Part shown: positions 58,071-64,000 of the stretch, one piece after another | Layout: each line of letters begins with the position of its first letter | Position numbering within the stretch: position 1 is the first letter of the stretch | NCBI GenBank assembly: GCA_014529385.2 | Contig: CM043945.1 | Span: 150,046,241 to 150,110,240 of the forward strand | Length of the DNA stretch: 64,000 bases | Reading direction: 5' to 3' | Origin: Adiantum capillus-veneris | Taxonomy: Eukaryota; Streptophyta; Polypodiopsida; Polypodiales; Pteridaceae | The notes under the pieces: generated by a model | What the model was told of the DNA's origin: nothing | Seen by the model: the letters and a program-made list of their open reading frames with translations, nothing else | Databases searched by the model: none | Position numbers and translations under genes: made by a program

Positions 58071-58734
58071 AGGAATGTAAAAGAAGTCGCCATCAGAGCA
58101 AACCACAAAGTAATCAATCTTCTCCATCCTCTCGACAAGCAAATGCTACAAGAAGCATGCAAGGAGTCAGGCAATTTGGGTACCAAAAGCACAGCTTAAG
58201 GATAAGCCGATTCAAATCTGGATACCCAAAACATCATCGACAATACCAAAGGCGGTTCCAAGGATCACAAAACAGAGACGAGCATCTTTGAGCATGGAAC
58301 CTAACACGAAATGGATTGGAAGAAAAAGGAGCACTTATCTTCTCTACAAACTGTAAAACCGATCAAGCAATGGAGAGTTAAGTCTCAGAAAACTCAACCA
58401 CACCATCCTGACCAAGACAAACTAAGATATCAATGGCGGCTAAAAGCTCGACAACAGTCAAAATTGATACCAACAGCTCAGGCAATCAGCGTGCTAAAGC
58501 ATCCTGATGGTACAATCAAGTAAAGAGCACACAAGCTACAAGAGTTGCTCTTTGGAAGACAGCATCAAAAAGCCTCAACATCAGCAACTCTTGAGTTAAT
58601 TACTCAAGATCCAACTCTTGCACAGCATAATGGTTTGACCATTGATTTTCAAAGCATGGTAGATCCAACCAAGGCTATGCATAGACATAATTGTTCAACC
58701 CATGCATACAGTCGTCCCAGAGTACGCCATCTAA

Positions 58735-58755
58735 GAGGGGTGGAAGGGAACTAAG
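58735..58755 (+). other. Polypurine tract of the right-hand Gypsy element
   Basis: AAGAGGGGTGGAAGGGAA, the longest purine run after the coding region. Confidence 0.6.
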
Positions 58756-58759
58756 TAAT

Positions 58760-60140
58760 TAAGGGCAATGTTTGAAGAGAGAGGAAATTGATGTTAACGT
58801 GTGATTTTTTTGCAAAATTATCTAAAAATGCCCTCATAAATCATCAACAGGGAAAATTTAACTGATAATATCTCCCCATGAGTGTAAATGTGTATATACT
58901 ATAAAAAAATCATCAAAAAATATTTAATTTTCATCATTTTCCTTGATATTGAGACTTGATTATGAAGAAATTCAACAAAAAAACAATAAAGCTGTGTTTT
59001 TCGATGGATTTTCTTAATTATTGGATTTTCACTTCTTTTTAGCGCATTTTGTTCTTTCTTTGATTTTTTCAATAAACATGTCAAAAATTAATAAATAATA
59101 TCAATGAGCTCAAATGGAAAAACTGAAGATACGATGATGATCAAAAGAACAAGGTGACAGGCACAAAAAATTTCAATCAAATCGGCAGATGGAAGCGGGA
59201 AGCCTAAATTAAACGACCATACCTACTGTTGCAAAATTTTTGCAGAATGAGCTACAGGAATCTGATTGGAGAAATTTTTGACTCTAACATAGATTTCACG
59301 GCCTAGTAGGACTAACAGAGGAATTTGGGAAAAAGTGGTTCGAGAAGTCCCAGTATAGATACCCAAGGTAGGCTAAAATCACCTCATTTCCACTTGTTGC
59401 CTTTGGAGAGAGAGCTTTTCGACCTTCTTGCGCGAAGTTTTTGGAGTCCACAGTTGCCTGTTTTCAACGCCGTCTCACATGAGACATGAGGGTAAGTTCT
59501 ATACTTATCATCCATTCTGTATGGCTGGTAGCTAGTCTAAACCCCTAGAAAAAACCCTAGAATCCGAGCAGTGCACGAAGACCTATGACCAAAAATCAAC
59601 CATAGCGGCCTGTCAGCTAAACCAAATCAGATGAGATTTGAACTGTATCATGCCCTAACATAATAGAACACTTCTATATCAACGGTTGACCATTTGGCAA
59701 GGGTCGAGGGAGTCCCAAGTAGAAAAGCTAGGTTTTTGGCAGATGCCAGAGTTGGATTCTGACTCCACAGACAGCTTATATATGAAGTATATATACAATG
59801 TATATGGTTGGTTATATAAAAGCAATCAAGCCAAGCCCTCGGAAAGAAGAAAACAGCTCGAAGGCTACAAAGCGTCAAATTTGACATACGAGGTCAAACT
59901 GACTCCAAATGAGCCAAAATTGGATGAGTTGCTTCAGGACTATGTAGCGGACAAGTTCATAGATTCAAATATGACTAACCAACTCCACAGGCCATGTAGT
60001 CACAAAAATCAGTGATTTCAGAGTTGACAAAGCACGAAGTGATGCCGGCAAGATGAAATTTTACCAAATTCAATTTAGGACTTGTTTTAGGTGTATAGAA
60101 TATGTTTAGGTCAAAATTCTCAAGTTTTGCAAGAAAAAGT
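58760..60140. other. AT-rich region, possible LTR or leader
   Basis: No gene recognised. The frame 59686-60015 (110 codons) has no motif; its start overlaps ATTTGGCAAGGGTCGAGGGA, a poor match to a Gypsy primer site. Purine- and AT-rich runs elsewhere. Confidence 0.4.
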
Positions 60141-60148
60141 TGACTGCT

Positions 60149-60746
60149 ATAAATAATCGCGATTATTTACTTTTGTAATATTTTGGCTTGAAAATGGTAT
60201 CGCCATCTCACCTATTACTTGTACACACCTATTACATGCCACATTTCAAGTATGAGTCAAAATGATCAATGATAACTTGGAAAATTGTCAAAAAATGCAA
60301 AGAAGTCCTTGCAAACCAATTTCTGAGTTATGAGTCACATTTTTTGATCCAAATCACCTCAAATCTCATACACACAATCTACATCATGCCTAAAACCAAG
60401 TTGCACCAGAAAATGTTCATTTTGATGAAAAAGTTAATAATCACGATTATTTACTTTTTTGCCAAGATGGGAAAAAATTGCAACTTTGCCATCATGGGAC
60501 CAAAGTACATGATGTCCTAAGCCCACTAACCAAGTTTGAAAAAATTTGGAGCTCAAAATCCCAAAATTCCTTTACATCTACTGTTTCAGAGACCTAAAGC
60601 CTAAATCTGGCACCATTCTCACCCTGTGCACTCAAATGAGCCCACACTTCACTCAGAGTATCTATTTGATATATACATCAAGCCTATAATGCCAAAATTG
60701 CAAAAAGTTAAAAATTTCTCAGTTGTAAATAATCGCAATGATTTAC
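60149..60746. repeat. Second block of ~288-bp palindromic repeats
   Basis: Palindromes like those at 48869-49756 occur at 60149-60170, 60433-60454 and 60725-60746, spaced 284 and 292 bp. The spacers share AAATTGC, GATTATTTACTTTT and related phrases with the first block. Confidence 0.85.
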
Positions 60747-60836
60747 TTTTGTGCAAATTTTTGCTTGAACTTCAAGAATTTGATCTTTAAATGTTTTTAT
60801 GCATCTATGCATGTTCAAAAATTGATTTGAAGCAAA

Positions 60837-63480
60837 TTGGACTCAATTTATCAACAATTCAGACTGAAGGACATTTCAAAGCGAAATCTGCCAAATTTGC
60901 TGACACTCTATTCACTTAACAGGAGCCATGCAAGCTACAAAAAAAGCCAAGAAGAGGGTCTCTCAAAGGAGAAGCTACAAGAGTTGCCACCATACCAACT
61001 GGACCCTAGTTTGGTAAAAACAGCCAAAGCAACCTATCTGTCGAAAGAACAACTTGAGGAGAACAACACCACGGTTTTCACAGGTAGATTCAAAAGTGAA
61101 GAAGGACATCAGGTAGAACTACAACTTTTGCCAAAAGAGTTCTACGATGTCGTAGCAAAGCCCAAGACAAAAGAAGCTAACAGAAGGCTTGGACTTAGAG
61201 AATTCTACGACCAAGAGCCATGTGGTGGAGATTTTCAGAAAGCTTATGAGCTCCTGTCCACAATCAAGAAAGATGGAACAACCCAGGTTACTGAATAGCA
61301 AGGGCACAAGGTAGAAGTGGTAATCACTAAAGAAATAGTAGCTGAAGCTCTCAGGCTGCCGACAGAAGGGATGACCATGAGGGCTAGAGATAGAAAGATA
61401 GCAGGTACCTTTACCAAGGAAATCGCTGCCGCAACCTTTGCTGATCTTATCCAGAAGCAAGTGGAAGAACCAACAAGATTATATCATCAACACTGCCACT
61501 TTCTCGCAAAGAGACCGCCAAGGTACACAACACCCAATCGTGCAGTTGCGACTACATTTACAGAAGTGCTAAAGTCGACAACCAGGCAACCCATCAACCA
61601 CGCACAGTATGCTCTATCCACACTGAAGGGTACAAAGAAAGAGGGTAAGATAACATATCTGGGAGCACTTGAAGTACTCACAAGAATAGCATACCATGTT
61701 ATCGGCATGGCAGACAATTTGCCACCTGCCCCAGATCAGAACACATGGATTGTGTCTGCACAACCATCCCCTCGAGCCACAAGGTCCACCAAAAGAACTT
61801 ACATATCCGATGAAGAATCTGTCGAGAGCTCTCCAGAAGGGCATAGCAGCGAAAGCTCAGACAATGAGAAAAGAAGAGCCCGCATTGCTGAGATAAAAAG
61901 AACAGAAGTGGGTGTGCATCAAGAGGAGCCTCAACAGAAGAAGGCATGGTTTGAAAGGGAGAAGCACTCTTATGAACGAAGCCGCCAAGCTGCAGGAGAG
62001 AACCCTATAAATGGGTACCTAAAGAAGTAAAAGTACCAAGAACAAAGCACCCTGCTAGGAAAGAGGCTAAAGACCCCACATAATTTTTAGAATGCATGTA
62101 CACTAAAGCAGAGGCATTAAAGCTGAAAGAAGCTCAAGAAGCAAAAATAAAAGCTAGAGAAGATGCATCCGAGCAAGAAAAATAAGCAGAAGAAGTAACA
62201 ACACAAGGAGAGACCCAACACGAACAAAGTGAGATGTGTCCCAGAACATTGTCACCTGCTACGAAACAACACGACCACCCCATGCCAAGCCCTCCACCAT
62301 CACTGACAATTAGATCCATTGAGGCTGAACAAACGAAGGAACACGAGCCTGGACCACAAGAAGCAGCAGGATCTGAACAACAAGCAACAACCGAACCAAC
62401 CAAAGCAAAGGAGCCAGAACTGGAAAGGGCAGAAAGTCCTGAACCAGAGGGAGCCACAAGGTTTGAGCAAACAAAGGTACAAGAATCAGAAACCACACCA
62501 TCTACCACCACCCAACAGGAAACAGCCGAGGCATCCACGAAGCCTCAAGAAGACAAAGCAATAGAGACAAAAGCACAACATCAAGGGGAAGAACAAACAC
62601 GGCCACTACCACAAACAACCACCATAGCCTCGCCAAAGGAATCACAAGAGACTGCCAAAACGTCTAGGTAGCCCACAGAAACTGAAGACTGGCAGACAAA
62701 TGATGAGGTAATCCTCCAAGTTAATGAATATGCAAAGCAGATGCAGGAGATGACAGAAAAATTGCGATCAACAGCACTTAGCCACAACACCAAGGCTAGA
62801 GAATTGGAGATGGTGATCGACGCTCTTCAAGGAGAGCTAGAGGACAGATTAAATGTCATCACCGATATCTGCAGAAACAAGTCCTAAGAATTGAAAGCTG
62901 AATCTGAACAACACCAGCTAGCCAGAGAAAAACAACAAAAGGAAATGGAAGAGCTAGGCGAACTTCTCATGAAGTTGACAGATGCCTACAAGACCAAGGA
63001 CGAACAACTGACAGAGGTTACCAACGAACTCTTAACTACAACTTTGTCAATTCATAGATAAGAGAAAATCCTACAGTTGCCTCGATCAAAGGTACAGACA
63101 AAGTGTACAAAGCATTGGAGAAAAAGAATAAAGATATCGAGATAGAGCTAAAGCTAGAGCAGTCACAACGTAGAGACCTTGCATTAATGTGGGTACAAAG
63201 AGAAGAAGAGCTGCTCAAGGAAATAGCCGAGCTGAAGAGAGTCAACCAGCTATTGCAAGATGGACAGTAAGACGCAGGAAGAAGCATATACATCAGAGTA
63301 GCCACACATTGATATTCCCTCAGTCTCTTTCGCTGAGATGGAAACAAAGCCAACAGAAGGGCTAGGTGGCAAAGAAGAATTTCAAGTACCATTCATAGAA
63401 GCTGATGAAGTGCCAATGGTCCAGCTGTCAAAAGCTGAGGAAGATGCACTTAAAGAAAAGGTTACCTAGGAGGCAGATGA
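60837..63480 (+). pseudogene. Accessory retroelement ORF with acidic middle and coiled-coil tail
   Basis: One frame runs 60837-62030 except for a TAG at 61296-61298: LKDISKRNLPNLLTLYSLNR, YQLDPSLVKTAKATYLSKEQ, FQKAYELLSTIKKDG, then VITKEIVAEALRLPTEGM. A Ser/Glu-rich segment follows. After a frame change near 62025, a Gln/Glu/Pro/Thr-rich stretch (62044-62671) leads to EYAKQMQEMTEKLRS, MVIDALQGELEDRLNV and REKQQKEMEELGELLMKL (62720-63060), a predicted coiled coil. Later frames decay. I do not recognise a catalytic domain. It resembles accessory or gag-like ORFs of large Tat/Athila elements, but this is inference. At least four stops or shifts make it non-functional here. Confidence 0.5.
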
Positions 63481-63689
63481 GCAGTGGAAAGTAGCGATGG
63501 ATTGGGAGTTGAGAGTTCTTCACTCTGTCAATGTTACTCAACTCACTCCCAACCAAATCAATGCACAATGGCATCAACAATCACTACCATATCCCTTAAT
63601 CAAGGTAGAGCTGCCTACTACAGGTCAAGGAAAGACTCTAAAAAGACATGCAAGTAGAAGGCGCAAATGAAGTCCACCCCAAGTGGAGT

Positions 63690-63872
63690 TCTATAAGCAG
63701 GTGGTTGTATTGGTCAAGCAAAATCTATACCCCATTTTGCGAAAGCTCTAGCCCCCATCATTGGTCTTAAGGGCATGCTATCTACTTGTGTTGGCATTTT
63801 TGTTGGTTGACAAGCATCACACCTTTGAACATATTCTTTGGCATCTGCAAAAAGTGTTGGCCTATAAGGTTT
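63690..63872 (-). pseudogene. Inverted integrase fragment of the same Gypsy family
   Basis: The minus strand reads PTLFADAKEYVQRCDACQPT, then DSMPLRPMMGARAFAKWGID, matching 56356-56540 on the plus strand at nearly every base. It lacks the surrounding integrase and is joined to unrelated DNA at both sides. Confidence 0.85.
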
Positions 63873-64000
63873 CAAGTTTCTGAAACCTTAGAAATTGTAC
63901 AAAGAATGATCAAATTAACCTGGTTGTTAAGAAAACACCGTAGAATAATCCAACTATGGCAAATTTTGGTATTTGGCAAAGGGTTGCAGTTTACGCAAAG

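Larger units (their letters stand above)
48160..58757 (+). mobile_element. Ty3/Gypsy retrotransposon, Tat/Athila-like, decayed, plus strand
   Basis: From a Gypsy primer site (48162) to a polypurine tract (about 58735-58755), it carries a long leader with tandem palindromic repeats, gag, zinc knuckles, protease, a linker, reverse transcriptase, integrase, and a second protease-like domain. Stops and frameshifts break nearly every domain, and the RNase H is largely missing. A 3' LTR matching 47290-48159 was not found. Confidence 0.88.

Noticed and set aside
62134-62538. 134-codon Ser/Cys-rich minus-strand frame
   Set aside because: Antisense shadow of the Gln/Glu-rich segment of the accessory ORF.

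Overview
This window looks like nuclear DNA of a land plant with a large, transposon-rich genome. A fern or other seed-free vascular plant is my best guess, but the sequence does not prove it. The one intact cellular gene is a plastid-division FtsZ of the FtsZ2 class. It lies on the minus strand, 29249-43867, in seven exons that join cleanly to 482 residues. Almost everything else is LTR retrotransposon or decayed gene, with many CT/GA microsatellites.

Layout. 1-850: broken exons of an unrecognised plant gene (minus). 844-2580: two tandem copies of a ~0.87 kb sequence. 2600-11000: a decayed minus-strand retroelement region, split by a nearly complete Copia element (4915-10089; 227-bp LTRs, GATGT target duplication, two frameshifts in pol). 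11204-14200: LTR-like non-coding DNA. 14225-20370: a decayed minus-strand Ty3/Gypsy element with a second RNase H (Tat-like), itself interrupted by a candidate solo LTR (17753-18538). 20454-28400: mostly non-coding, with a tRNA-derived SINE candidate and a pentatricopeptide-repeat pseudogene. 29249-43867: FTSZ2, whose third intron (12.1 kb) holds a LINE-like 3' end, a chromovirus integrase, several LTRs and inverted gag fragments. 44930-46072: remains of a gene with HUH-endonuclease motifs (FHLHVQ and YCMK), a 76-bp intron and an acidic SUMO-interaction-like tail. 47175-58757: a plus-strand Gypsy element with its primer site, tandem palindromic repeats, gag, protease, reverse transcriptase, integrase, and a second protease-like domain after the integrase. 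58760-63870: another block of the palindromic repeats, a long accessory ORF with a coiled-coil tail, and an inverted piece of the same integrase.

The genes do not form a pathway. FTSZ2 is the host gene, and the rest records repeated nested insertion and decay. The items most worth following up are the HUH-type gene (44930-46072), the ~288-bp repeats centred on a 22-bp palindrome on both sides of the right-hand Gypsy element, and that element's second, active-site-altered protease domain. All domain calls are from reading motifs by eye; no database search was run.
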